Virus record (IMG/VR): IMGVR_UViG_3300008267_001643
Coordinates: 1 to 20,976 of that record
DNA length: 20,976 nt
Source of the DNA: a virus
Strand: one strand, 5' to 3'
In this document: positions 5,227-11,546 of the stretch, in pieces
Layout of the letters: each line of letters begins with the position of its first letter
How positions within the stretch are numbered: the stretch's first letter is position 1
Translations under genes and position numbers: made by a program
The notes under the pieces: generated by a model
The model's input: the letters and a program-made list of their open reading frames with translations, nothing else
What the model was told of the DNA's origin: nothing
Database searches by the model: none

Positions 5227-5300
5227 ATCTCGGTGGTGTAATGGTAGCATCGCAGTCTCCAAAACTGTTGGTCGGGGTTCGAGTCCCTGCCGGGGTGCCA
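5227..5300 (+). tRNA. tRNA-Trp (CCA)
   Basis: Acceptor ATCTCGG/CCGGGGT (two wobbles), anticodon stem with loop CTCCAAA (CCA at 5259-5261), T-loop TTCGAGT, discriminator G as in tRNA-Trp, encoded CCA. Two bases separate it from tRNA-Pro. Confidence 0.92.
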
Positions 5301-5325
5301 ATAATAAAAAAGAAAGTGGGTAATC

Positions 5326-5796
5326 ATGCGTAAGTTGGACTTAAAGGAAGTTAAATCTTTCATTGAAGCACAAACACCTGAAACCAAGATTTATATTGGT
5401 TGTGATTCAGAGCGTATTAAGATAAACAAAGTTTGGTATGCAGATTACATCACCGCTATTGTTGTTCATATAAATGGTAACAATGGTTGTAAGTTATTCG
5501 GTGAAGTTGTCCGTGAAAGAGATTTTGACCAGAAACAAAACAAACCTAGATATAGATTGATGAATGAAGTTTACAAAGTTTCTGAATTATATTTAAAACT
5601 TGCAGATGTTTTAGTGGACCGTAATGTTGAAGTTCATTTGGATATTAACCCAAACGAAATGCATGGTTCAAATTGTGTGATTCAAGAAGCGATTGGTTAT
5701 ATTCGTGGAACATGTAATGTAATACCTTTAGTTAAACCAGAAGCGTTTGCGGCATCGTATGCAGCAGACAGATTGAAAGGATTAAAAGCAGCATGA
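5326..5796 (+). CDS. RNase H-fold protein, YkuK/DUF458-like
   Basis: A 156-residue protein starting at ATG 5326, with AAAGAAAGTGGG upstream. The strand I-Y-I-G-C-D-S-E-R at residues 22-30 carries an Asp (D27) in the place of the first catalytic Asp of RNase H folds. A second strand reads V-H-L-D-I-N-P-N-E (about 105-113), and E in V-I-Q-E-A-I-G-Y (about 120) could complete an acidic site. This order and length match the YkuK/DUF458 family (RNase H-like), which is frequent in phages. The nuclease role and its substrate are not established. Its place inside the tRNA array invites a guess at RNA or tRNA processing. It ends in an ATGA overlap with the next gene. Confidence 0.8.
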   Translation: MRKLDLKEVKSFIEAQTPETKIYIGCDSERIKINKVWYADYITAIVVHINGNNGCKLFGEVVRERDFDQKQNKPRYRLMNEVYKVSELYLKLADVLVDRNVEVHLDINPNEMHGSNCVIQEAIGYIRGTCNVIPLVKPEAFAASYAADRLKGLKAA

Positions 5797-6047
5797 GTGA
5801 CGGTGGAAAAGGCGATAAGCCAAGACCAATAGTAGATAGAACACAATACGAAGAAAACTTTGAAAGAATTTTTGGTAAAACTAAATCAGAAGCTAAAAGA
5901 CTTGCATCAATGCAAGGAAGTGGACCTGAAAACTATCAAGACTTTCTTTCAACTGAAGATTGTGTTGATAATGCTCTTGAAGAATATAAAAAACAAGCAC
6001 AAGAGTTATGGAATGATTCTTGCACAAGCCATAGAAGTAAAAAATAA
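5793..6047 (+). CDS. Small conserved phage protein (GGKGDKPRP type)
   Basis: An 84-residue protein whose ATG overlaps the upstream stop (ATGA), so it is probably translationally coupled to the RNase H-fold protein. The N-terminus G-G-K-G-D-K-P-R-P-I is a common start of small phage proteins of unknown function, followed by an F-E-R-I-F-G-K motif. The second half is acidic and helical. No membrane segment is present; two Cys residues lie in the C-terminal half. Another frame inside it (from 5860) lacks such features and is ignored. Function unknown. Confidence 0.75.
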   Translation: MSDGGKGDKPRPIVDRTQYEENFERIFGKTKSEAKRLASMQGSGPENYQDFLSTEDCVDNALEEYKKQAQELWNDSCTSHRSKK

Positions 6048-6053
6048 TTCAAT

Positions 6054-6127
6054 GCGGGATTAGTTTAATGGTAAAACGAAACCTTGCCAAGGTTTAGTCG
6101 TGAGTTCGATTCTCACATTCCGCTCCA
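6054..6127 (+). tRNA. tRNA-Gly (GCC)
   Basis: Acceptor GCGGGAT/ATTCCGC, anticodon stem AAACC/GGTTT with loop TTGCCAA (GCC at 6086-6088), T-arm GTGAG-TTCGATT-CTCAC, discriminator U, encoded CCA. Confidence 0.93.
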
Positions 6128-6131
6128 ACTT

Positions 6132-6205
6132 GCGGCTGTAGTTTAGTGGTAAAACTGGAGATTTCCAATCTCCTGTCCTGAGTTCGATTCTCAGTAGCCG
6201 CTCCA
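6132..6205 (+). tRNA. tRNA-Gly (TCC)
   Basis: Acceptor GCGGCTG/TAGCCGC, anticodon stem GGAGA/TCTCC with loop TTTCCAA (TCC at 6164-6166), T-loop TTCGATT, discriminator U, encoded CCA. It reads GGA and complements the GCC isoacceptor just upstream. Confidence 0.93.
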
Positions 6206-6211
6206 ATCAAT

Positions 6212-6285
6212 GTTGTTCCTAGTGTAGTGGTCGCACACTTGTCTGTGAAACAAGTAGAGAGGGTTCGATTCCCCGGTTCAACCCA
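6212..6285 (+). tRNA. tRNA-His (GTG), structurally weak
   Basis: Anticodon stem CTTGT/ACAAG is perfect, with loop CTGTGAA (GTG at 6245-6247), and CCA is encoded. The acceptor arm has two U-U mismatches, the outer T-stem pairs fail (GAGGG against CCCCG), and one base seems missing between the T-stem and CCA compared with a normal tRNA. An encoded G-1 opposite C73 is possible. It could be decaying, edited or mis-sequenced. Confidence 0.7.
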
Positions 6286-6343
6286 ATTTTATGTAACTCA
6301 TTATGCACAAAGATATAGTGTTTTGTCTATAATACGATACAAT

Positions 6344-6426
6344 GCGGATGTGGTGAAATAGGTAAACACAGCAGACTTAAAATCTGCCGCTTCGGCTTGG
6401 CGGTTCGATTCCGCCCACCCGCACCA
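6344..6426 (+). tRNA. tRNA-Leu (TAA)
   Basis: Acceptor GCGGATG/CACCCGC with one A-C mismatch, anticodon stem GCAGA/TCTGC with loop CTTAAAA (TAA at 6378-6380), a long variable arm (CGCTTCGGCTT) as expected for leucine, T-loop TTCGATT, discriminator A, encoded CCA. Confidence 0.92.
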
Positions 6427-6431
6427 AACAT

Positions 6432-6510
6432 GCCCCTGTGGACAAATTGGCAAAGTCAACTCTCTCAAAAGGAGTGTTATTTCTCGGTTCAAATCCGAGC
6501 AGAGGTACCA
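6432..6510 (+). tRNA. tRNA-Leu (CAA) with shortened variable arm
   Basis: Acceptor GCCCCTG/CAGAGGT with one C-A mismatch, a Leu-like D-arm, anticodon stem ACTCT/GGAGT with loop CTCAAAA (CAA at 6466-6468), T-arm CTCGG-TTCAAAT-CCGAG, discriminator A, encoded CCA. The variable region is only about 7 nt and cannot form the stem normal for leucine tRNAs. Confidence 0.82.
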
Positions 6511-6517
6511 AAACCAA

Positions 6518-6593
6518 CCGGCTGTGGTCTAATGGATAAGGCAACGCTCTTCTAAAGCGTCCGATGTGGGTTCGATTCCTGCCAGCCGGGCCA
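6518..6593 (+). tRNA. tRNA-Arg (TCT)
   Basis: Acceptor CCGGCTG/CAGCCGG fully paired, anticodon stem ACGCT/AGCGT with loop CTTCTAA (TCT at 6551-6553), T-loop TTCGATT, discriminator G, encoded CCA. It reads AGA, a codon favoured in AT-rich phage genes. Last tRNA of the array. Confidence 0.94.
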
Positions 6594-6699
6594 CCAATAA
6601 ATCAATCCAAATTTGATGCAGGACAACTAAATAGAATATTAGTGATTTTTATGCTGTTTCTTGTGGTATTTAATATGTAAACAACCCAAGGAACAAAAG

Positions 6700-7218
6700 A
6701 TGAAAAAACTATTGGCCGCAATTGCAATGGTTGTGGTTGGTACAGCATACGCTGACCCTATTGTTACAGATTCAACAAGCAGAAGCACAACAAATTCAAC
6801 ATCAGAGACTACAATTAAGTCTCCGCCACCTACTGCCGTGGCGCCTGCTATCACAACTATCAATAACGATGTTTGTGCCGTAGCAGCATCTGGTGCAGTT
6901 CAAACGCAGATTCTTGGTATCTCTATGGGTGGTACAATGAGAGATATGAATTGCGAAAGAATCAAACTTTCCAAAAACTTATTTGACATGGGTATGAAAG
7001 TTGCCGCCGTTGCAACATTATGCCAAGATGAGCGTGTGTTTGCCGCCATGATAGCCGCAGGAACTCCTTGTCCAGTTGATGGTAAGATTGGAGAGAGAGC
7101 AAAAGATGAATGGAAAACTAGAGGTGTTTTAGATAATGTGGATAAAAAGGCAGTTGGTAATTATGCAGTTTTACCTCCTGTCGTTGAAAAATCAATTCAA
7201 GCCGAACCTTTAAAGTAA
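6700..7218 (+). CDS. Secreted protein, first gene of the envelope-type operon
   Basis: ATG 6700 is chosen because AAGGA (6688-6692) lies seven bases upstream and it opens a classic signal peptide (K-K at 2-3, hydrophobic 4-16, A-Y-A at 16-18 then D). The earlier TTG at 6661 is not credible. The mature part (about 154 aa) starts with a Ser/Thr/Pro-rich stretch. A conserved-looking core follows with D-V-C-A-V-A, G-I-S-M-G-G, N-C-E-R-I-K-L-S-K, L-C-Q-D-E-R-V and G-T-P-C-P. Four Cys residues could form disulfides in the periplasm. I have seen similar core motifs in phage proteins without known function. The next gene starts three bases after its stop. Confidence 0.85.
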   Translation: MKKLLAAIAMVVVGTAYADPIVTDSTSRSTTNSTSETTIKSPPPTAVAPAITTINNDVCAVAASGAVQTQILGISMGGTMRDMNCERIKLSKNLFDMGMKVAAVATLCQDERVFAAMIAAGTPCPVDGKIGERAKDEWKTRGVLDNVDKKAVGNYAVLPPVVEKSIQAEPLK

Positions 7219-7221
7219 AAG

Positions 7222-9348
7222 ATGAACAGAAGCGTGAAACAGATAGCAAAACATTTTTTGGCATTAGTGGCGCTATTCTTTTGTTCATTCTCATATTCTA
7301 ATGCACAAGTGGTGGGTATACAACCATCTCCCAATTCAACATATACAACAACACCAAATTTATTAAATCCAACAGTAAACTCTTGGGTTGGAACAATTCA
7401 GGGACAGAATGGTGGTTTTGTTGGAGGGAATACACCCGCATTTAATCCACAAACAAACACGATTATATTTGGTTACACAACGGCTACGGCTGCACAAACA
7501 ATAGCCATTAATCAAGCATTGTCAGGAACAGGAATACAAGTTGGTGGTTATGATTATTCTTGGAATATTAATAATGATCCCGCCACCATGCAATATGGAA
7601 CATTATCAGGTAGAGTTGTATTGAAAGATTCTGGAGGAAATGCTCTTCAGACATATAACTACAACTATTCACAACAGTCTGGTGGTTTTATAACTCATTC
7701 TGGTACACAATGGTTTCCTCAAGACTACTCATTATCAACATTATCAAATTTAGAAGTTTCATTTACTGGTAAAGATGCTAGATTTTGGGCAGGTTATTAT
7801 GGTCCACAAGTTAGAAATCCAAATGTAAGTTTACGATATACAGTAGATCCTTGTGTAAGTAATCCAGGTTTCTCACCTTCTTGTCCTGGTTATAACGCAG
7901 TAACAAGTGGAAACTTATTTACTGGAACAACCGGAACACAAGCATATGCTATAAATCAAGCATTATCATTTGCGGGTGCGGGTGCATTGATACACGGATT
8001 TAATTATGGTTATGATTACAATGTGGCAGGTAGACAATGTGGTTTACTTGATTTATTTGGATTCTGTTTAACTGGATGGCAATATTCAGATGCTGGAGTT
8101 GCGACTGTTATCACAAATAGTAATAGTAACATATTGTTTAGTGAATCTAATACTCACAATGGTGGTAATAATGGAGCATCTGGCACATATTCCAAACAAT
8201 TCAGATTTAATAATTCTTTACCATCATCAGCATTAGGTGGATTTGCTATGTCACCATGGACACTAGGAAACGCATCTATAACAAATATGTATAGCAATGC
8301 AGTATATACACCAGACCCATGCGTGGCAAATCCATTATCAAATTCTAGTTGTCCAGGTTTTGCAGCCGCCTATCTAACTCAGCAATGTAATGCAAACCCA
8401 CTTTATAATACTTCTTGTCCAGGTTATGCAGCTGCGTTTCTAACACAACAATGCACAATAAATCCGTTATATAATCAATCATGCCCTGGTTATGCAAGTG
8501 CGTATTTAAATTATCAATGTTCTTTAAATCCTCTTTATGCACCACAATGTCCTGGTTATTCAACTGCTTATAAAACACAACAATGTTCACTAGATGGTCT
8601 ATACGCAACAGATTGTCCAAATTATGCCGAAGCATATGCAAAGAAAAATATCTTAAACATATCAACAGATACTACAACCACAACAACGACTAAAACTGTA
8701 ACAACTAGCACATCTGAACCATCTTCAACAATTGGTTCAGATGGTACTGTATCAACCACGGTATCAAAAACGGGTGATAGTAATGTGGACAAAGCAATTA
8801 CTACAACAACCACAACAACTAATTCTGCGGCCGCACCTGCCGCACCGGTTCAATTGTCGCAACCTCAACAACAACCAAATTCACCAACAACTGTTGCAGC
8901 CGTTTCACAAGAAAAGAAAGAAGAAAAGAAAGATGCTACTACGACAGGCTCTACTGGCGGTCCATCGTCATCGACTACTGCTTCTTCTTCAACGGCATCT
9001 AGTTCAAAAGACCAACCTAAAACCGCAAGACAAGAATTACAAGAACGCAGAGAAACTGCGGCCAAAGCCAAGGCTATTGAAGATGGAAAAAATTTAGCTG
9101 AAAATATGGGTAAGTCAGTAGATATGGAACAACAAAAAATGGTACAGAATGTAGTTCTTCAAGCAATGGCGTTTGTACCTGGTTTTGATGCTTACAATAA
9201 AGTTATATTAATTGATAGACCTTTTTACAGACCAGAAGATATTTACAGAGGTCAAGTTAATGTTGACAATAAAGTTTTAAGTAGAAGAATGTTTGGTCCT
9301 TCTGACCAACTTCATAACGAAATGGTTGAGGCACAGTATAAGAAATGA
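7222..9348 (+). CDS. Large secreted repeat protein, possible adhesin or envelope structure
   Basis: A 708-residue protein with a signal peptide (hydrophobic about 11-22, cleavage likely A28/Q29). Two related beta-rich domains follow (about 50-215 and 222-375). Both contain A-I-N-Q-A-L-S then a Gly/Tyr-rich strand set, and both end in Y-T-x-D-P-C-V-x-N-P ... S-C-P-G. Next come five tandem 22-residue repeats (367-476) of the form C-x-x-N-P-L-Y-x-x-x-C-P-G-Y-A-x-A-Y-x-T-Q-Q. After a long Thr/Ser/Gln/Pro/Lys-rich low-complexity linker (about 480-605) there is a helical C-terminal domain ending with G-F-D-A-Y ... R-P-F-Y-R-P-E-D-I-Y-R. The secreted, modular, Cys-rich design suggests display on the cell envelope or virion. 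Its start sits three bases after the previous stop. No enzyme motif is visible. Confidence 0.85.
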   Translation: MNRSVKQIAKHFLALVALFFCSFSYSNAQVVGIQPSPNSTYTTTPNLLNPTVNSWVGTIQGQNGGFVGGNTPAFNPQTNTIIFGYTTATAAQTIAINQALSGTGIQVGGYDYSWNINNDPATMQYGTLSGRVVLKDSGGNALQTYNYNYSQQSGGFITHSGTQWFPQDYSLSTLSNLEVSFTGKDARFWAGYYGPQVRNPNVSLRYTVDPCVSNPGFSPSCPGYNAVTSGNLFTGTTGTQAYAINQALSFAGAGALIHGFNYGYDYNVAGRQCGLLDLFGFCLTGWQYSDAGVATVITNSNSNILFSESNTHNGGNNGASGTYSKQFRFNNSLPSSALGGFAMSPWTLGNASITNMYSNAVYTPDPCVANPLSNSSCPGFAAAYLTQQCNANPLYNTSCPGYAAAFLTQQCTINPLYNQSCPGYASAYLNYQCSLNPLYAPQCPGYSTAYKTQQCSLDGLYATDCPNYAEAYAKKNILNISTDTTTTTTTKTVTTSTSEPSSTIGSDGTVSTTVSKTGDSNVDKAITTTTTTTNSAAAPAAPVQLSQPQQQPNSPTTVAAVSQEKKEEKKDATTTGSTGGPSSSTTASSSTASSSKDQPKTARQELQERRETAAKAKAIEDGKNLAENMGKSVDMEQQKMVQNVVLQAMAFVPGFDAYNKVILIDRPFYRPEDIYRGQVNVDNKVLSRRMFGPSDQLHNEMVEAQYKK
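8320..8649 (+). repeat. Five 66-bp coding repeats (22-aa Cys-rich units)
   Basis: Cys codons open each unit at 8320, 8386, 8452, 8518 and 8584, an exact 66-bp period. Each unit reads C-x-x-(N/D)-x-L-x-x-x-x-C-P-x-(Y/F)-A-x-A-Y. A lone first half-unit sits near 7852 at the end of the first domain. The DNA copies have diverged while the protein pattern is kept, so selection rather than recent slippage maintains them. Confidence 0.9.
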
Positions 9349-9539
9349 GCATACTTTTTGAATCATTTATGGTATTTTATTTAATTGAGGTGGTTGTTCT
9401 CATTTCAACATTTATTTGGTATTATAAAGAACCTAAAAAACAAGAGGCACAAATTAATGAAACAAATAAAAGTGAACCCAATGCCTCTGAAATAATTAAA
9501 ATAAGAAATTTACAAAAACAATTAGCAAGAGGAACATAA
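9345..9539 (+). CDS. Small single-pass membrane protein
   Basis: A 64-residue protein starting in an ATGA overlap with the large repeat protein. Residues about 6-26 form one strong hydrophobic segment (F-M-V-F-Y-L-I-E-V-V-V-L-I-S-T-F-I-W-Y-Y), followed by K-E-P-K-K and a short charged cytoplasmic-looking tail. This is the bitopic layout expected of a small membrane adaptor. It lies in a run where nearly every gene carries a signal or membrane segment. Function unknown. Confidence 0.75.
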   Translation: MSILFESFMVFYLIEVVVLISTFIWYYKEPKKQEAQINETNKSEPNASEIIKIRNLQKQLARGT

Positions 9540-9540
9540 A

Positions 9541-10017
9541 ATGGGAGAAGAAATTAAAGATGTAAATAAAAAAGTTGATGAGATGGAATCTGCTGTCAAA
9601 AAATATGCCAGCAAAGATACCGTCATCAGCATTGGAGGATACGAATTTACACCGGCCAAATTAATGGTTGCATTTACAATCGTTTCATCCATCCTTGGTG
9701 GTTTATATGGAGCATTTGAAGTTTACAAATCATACCAAGATATGAAGATGAAAATTGAAAAGTATGTCGCACCAGACTTAACAGAATTTGATAAGAGATT
9801 GGCAGTCATTGAAGAAAACTCTACAAAGACTACCGACTATACTAGAGATATAAAGAATGACCTCAAAAACGACATTCGCCGTTTAGAGAAAGTGGTTGAG
9901 CAAGTTGAGCGTGATGGTAAACAATTGTCCCGTGAAACTGAGCAAGATGTTCGCCAATTAAGAAAAGAAATTGATACTAAGATTCAACGAGCCTTAGACA
10001 ATCCTTTAGCAAAATAA
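9541..10017 (+). CDS. Membrane-anchored coiled-coil protein
   Basis: A 158-residue protein. ATG 9541 has AGAGGAA at 9528-9534. The first 30 residues are charged and helical; a segment S-I-G-G-Y-E-F-T-P-A-K-L precedes one hydrophobic segment (about 41-62, M-V-A-F-T-I-V-S-S-I-L-G-G-L-Y-G-A-F). The remainder (about 75-150) is a long heptad-like Lys/Glu/Arg/Asp-rich coiled coil with R-D-I-K-N-D-L and V-E-R-D-G-K-Q. I remember proteins of this layout in other large phage genomes, but no function. It may form a trimeric or dimeric stalk at the inner membrane (inference). Confidence 0.8.
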   Translation: MGEEIKDVNKKVDEMESAVKKYASKDTVISIGGYEFTPAKLMVAFTIVSSILGGLYGAFEVYKSYQDMKMKIEKYVAPDLTEFDKRLAVIEENSTKTTDYTRDIKNDLKNDIRRLEKVVEQVERDGKQLSRETEQDVRQLRKEIDTKIQRALDNPLAK

Positions 10018-10031
10018 AAAGCGAAAATTAA

Positions 10032-10469
10032 ATGGAAATTCCTAAAGAATTATCTGGTGGTCTCTCTGCATTAAAAAATGCAAAAAAATTTGGAGACGAT
10101 GCATCAAAATTTGTCGGTGAAATACAAAATGATATGGAGAAAACTGTTCGTGATGAGCAAAAAAAGAGAGTTCAAGAAAGAAAAAATCAAGAACAAATAT
10201 TAATAAATGCGGAATTAAATGCCATTCGCAAATTTGAAGAAGAAGAAGAAAGAAAAATTTTATTAAATAATTTGAAAAATGATTTAACCAAAAAACATGG
10301 TAAAGATGCTTGGAATAAAGTTCAACAATTAAAGACCGAAATTGAAAATCAAAATGCTCAAGATATGAAGTATATTGATAGAGATAGGCATAAGGTACAT
10401 GATTTATTTTGGTACTGTGTTGGAGTAGCGGCTATTATTACATATCTTTTTAAACTTTATAAGTTTTAA
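10032..10469 (+). CDS. Coiled-coil protein with C-terminal membrane anchor
   Basis: A 145-residue, strongly charged helical protein (Glu/Lys/Arg/Gln-rich from about 30 to 100) carrying L-T-K-K-H-G-K-D-A-W-N-K-V. It ends with one hydrophobic segment (about 123-141, F-W-Y-C-V-G-V-A-A-I-I-T-Y-L-F) and L-Y-K-F. The topology is therefore tail-anchored, with the coiled coil probably in the cytoplasm. The ribosome site before ATG 10032 is weak. Together with the previous gene it could form a membrane-bound coiled-coil complex; that pairing is inference from adjacency and design. Confidence 0.75.
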   Translation: MEIPKELSGGLSALKNAKKFGDDASKFVGEIQNDMEKTVRDEQKKRVQERKNQEQILINAELNAIRKFEEEEERKILLNNLKNDLTKKHGKDAWNKVQQLKTEIENQNAQDMKYIDRDRHKVHDLFWYCVGVAAIITYLFKLYKF

Positions 10470-10471
10470 TT

Positions 10472-10582
10472 ATGGCAAAATTATTCGCAGCCGTATGTAT
10501 AGTAATTTCTTTGATTGGTATTTGGTTAGAACATCAATCCGCTCATTATGGTAGTGTAAAACAAAATATAAATAAACCTTAA
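10472..10582 (+). CDS. 36-aa single-pass membrane peptide
   Basis: An ORF of 37 codons filling the gap between two good genes. ATG 10472 follows the upstream stop after two bases. Residues 2-19 are hydrophobic (A-K-L-F-A-A-V-C-I-V-I-S-L-I-G-I-W-L), then a hydrophilic tail E-H-Q-S-A-H-Y-G. Tiny membrane proteins like this are usual in phage late operons. There is no clear ribosome site, so translation would rely on coupling. A TATAAATA box lies in its last codons. Confidence 0.55.
   Translation: MAKLFAAVCIVISLIGIWLEHQSAHYGSVKQNINKP
10567..10574 (+). promoter_or_regulatory. Possible T4-type late promoter box
   Basis: TATAAATA matches the T4 late promoter consensus exactly and lies 22 bases before ATG 10596, which would leave a short leader with the AAGGA site. 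It is the only exact copy I found. In AT-rich DNA a chance match is quite possible. Confidence 0.3.
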
Positions 10583-10595
10583 ATAAGGACTGAAA

Positions 10596-10865
10596 ATGAA
10601 TGATAAAAAGTTAGCTAAATTTTTAATTATCTTATTACTGTTGCCATTAACACTTGCATATTTTAGCGGAGATAAGTTTCGTTATCCGTGCCAAGACCCA
10701 GCAAATTGGGACAAAGATATGTGTAAGTTGCCTTTGTGTGATGTAACAAGAACTTGTCCTCAACACATTTTCAAAGGCCAAAATGATCCACGATTAGGGC
10801 CAGATGGAAATAAAACTCTTGCACAAAATACACCAAAACCAATAACTGGAGCGAATTGCAAATGA
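10596..10865 (+). CDS. Small secreted or lipoprotein-like Cys-rich protein
   Basis: An 89-residue protein with AAGGA seven bases before ATG 10596. The N-terminus has K-K and K then a hydrophobic run (9-20, L-I-I-L-L-L-L-P-L-T-L-A), a signal peptide or anchor. No lipobox Cys follows at the normal distance. The mature part has Cys residues in the pattern Y-P-C-Q-D-P-A-N-W-D ... C-K-L-P-x-C-D-V-T-R-T-C-P, suggesting two disulfides in the periplasm. I recall similar N-W-D ... C-K-x-P-x-C segments from phage proteins in comparable operons. It ends in an ATGA overlap with the next gene. Function unknown. Confidence 0.8.
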   Translation: MNDKKLAKFLIILLLLPLTLAYFSGDKFRYPCQDPANWDKDMCKLPLCDVTRTCPQHIFKGQNDPRLGPDGNKTLAQNTPKPITGANCK

Positions 10866-11371
10866 ACTTGAACATTTTTAATAAAGAAGAAAAAAAAGAA
10901 GATAACTTCATGTATACCGAAGAGCAGTTAATGGCTCGGTTAAAATTCTTCATTGGTATTTGTTTAGCACTTACCTTGTTTGGTATTGTATTTGTTGTGT
11001 TATATTCATTAATTTTTGTTACACAACCACTCAATGCTATTTCACCAATCGACCAAAAGTTCTTTGAGTTGATTATACCTATTGCCACATTCTTAACCGG
11101 CACATTGTCTGGTATTATGTTGGCTGGTGGCGATAAAGATGCTCAGAAGATGGCATTGCAAGCAGCGACACGACCAACAACTGTATCGCCTGCACCAACA
11201 ACACCATCTACACCAAGTTTTGGTGCAACAACACCTGCTTTTGCATCGGCACCATCACCAACGGCAAGTCCATTTGGTTCACCTGCACCCACATTTTCGG
11301 CACCTGCACCAGTAGTTACAGGTTTCGGTGGTAAAGCCGCACCTCCGCCTGCATTTGAACCAGAACTGTGA
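10862..11371 (+). CDS. Two-TM membrane protein with Pro/Ala/Thr-rich tail
   Basis: ATG 10862 overlaps the preceding stop (ATGA); an upstream TTG at 10856 is less likely. The 169-residue product has a charged N-terminus, two hydrophobic segments (about 28-52 and 66-88), and a long low-complexity tail from about residue 100 rich in Pro, Ala, Thr, Ser and Phe-Gly (S-F-G-A-T-T-P-A-F type repeats). The tail is probably disordered. Two membrane spans plus a disordered tail could suit a holin-like or scaffold role, but nothing proves it. It is the last gene of the block; regulatory DNA follows. Confidence 0.75.
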   Translation: MNLNIFNKEEKKEDNFMYTEEQLMARLKFFIGICLALTLFGIVFVVLYSLIFVTQPLNAISPIDQKFFELIIPIATFLTGTLSGIMLAGGDKDAQKMALQAATRPTTVSPAPTTPSTPSFGATTPAFASAPSPTASPFGSPAPTFSAPAPVVTGFGGKAAPPPAFEPEL

Positions 11372-11419
11372 TAAACTTCATTTTTGATTCATGGGTTAAA
11401 TTTTGCCTAGAAATGTGGT

Positions 11420-11513
11420 ATCTGCCTTACAAGATTATAAGTAAGAATACAACCCGTTAAGGCAGATTTTCTACCTAATATGGCTTGACAGGTAGAAAAT
11501 TACTAGATAGAAT
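11420..11513 (+). promoter_or_regulatory. Promoter with two perfect inverted repeats
   Basis: The promoter has -35 TTGACA (11485-11490), a 17-bp spacer and -10 TAGAAT (11508-11513), driving the gene at 11547. Inverted repeat 1 is ATCTGCCTTA/TAAGGCAGAT at 11420-11429/11458-11467. Inverted repeat 2 is ATTTTCTACCT/AGGTAGAAAAT at 11466-11476/11490-11500; its right arm begins at the last base of the -35 and runs into the spacer. A smaller CTTAC/GTAAG pair (11426-11430/11441-11445) competes with repeat 1. This could be an operator or a set of hairpins. The 175-bp gap 11372-11546 holds nothing else I can support. Confidence 0.75.
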
Positions 11514-11546
11514 GATAAATTGGTTGAAACATTATGAGATTTCAAA

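Noticed and set aside
6328-6333. TATAAT box before tRNA-Leu(TAA)
   Set aside because: No recognisable -35 at proper distance; not called as a promoter.
6627-6633. CTAAATA as a late-promoter variant before the envelope-type operon
   Set aside because: Only six of eight bases match TATAAATA, and ACTAAATA also occurs at 3923-3930 inside another promoter's spacer, so it is probably chance.
8345-8665. Minus-strand ORF of 106 codons
   Set aside because: It is the shadow of the 66-bp coding repeats of the 708-aa protein, with no ribosome site or family-like features.
8732-9097. Plus-strand ORF of 121 codons in another frame of the repeat protein
   Set aside because: Low-complexity Gln/Leu/Lys-rich product caused by frame-shifted Thr/Ser-rich linker; no independent start signal.
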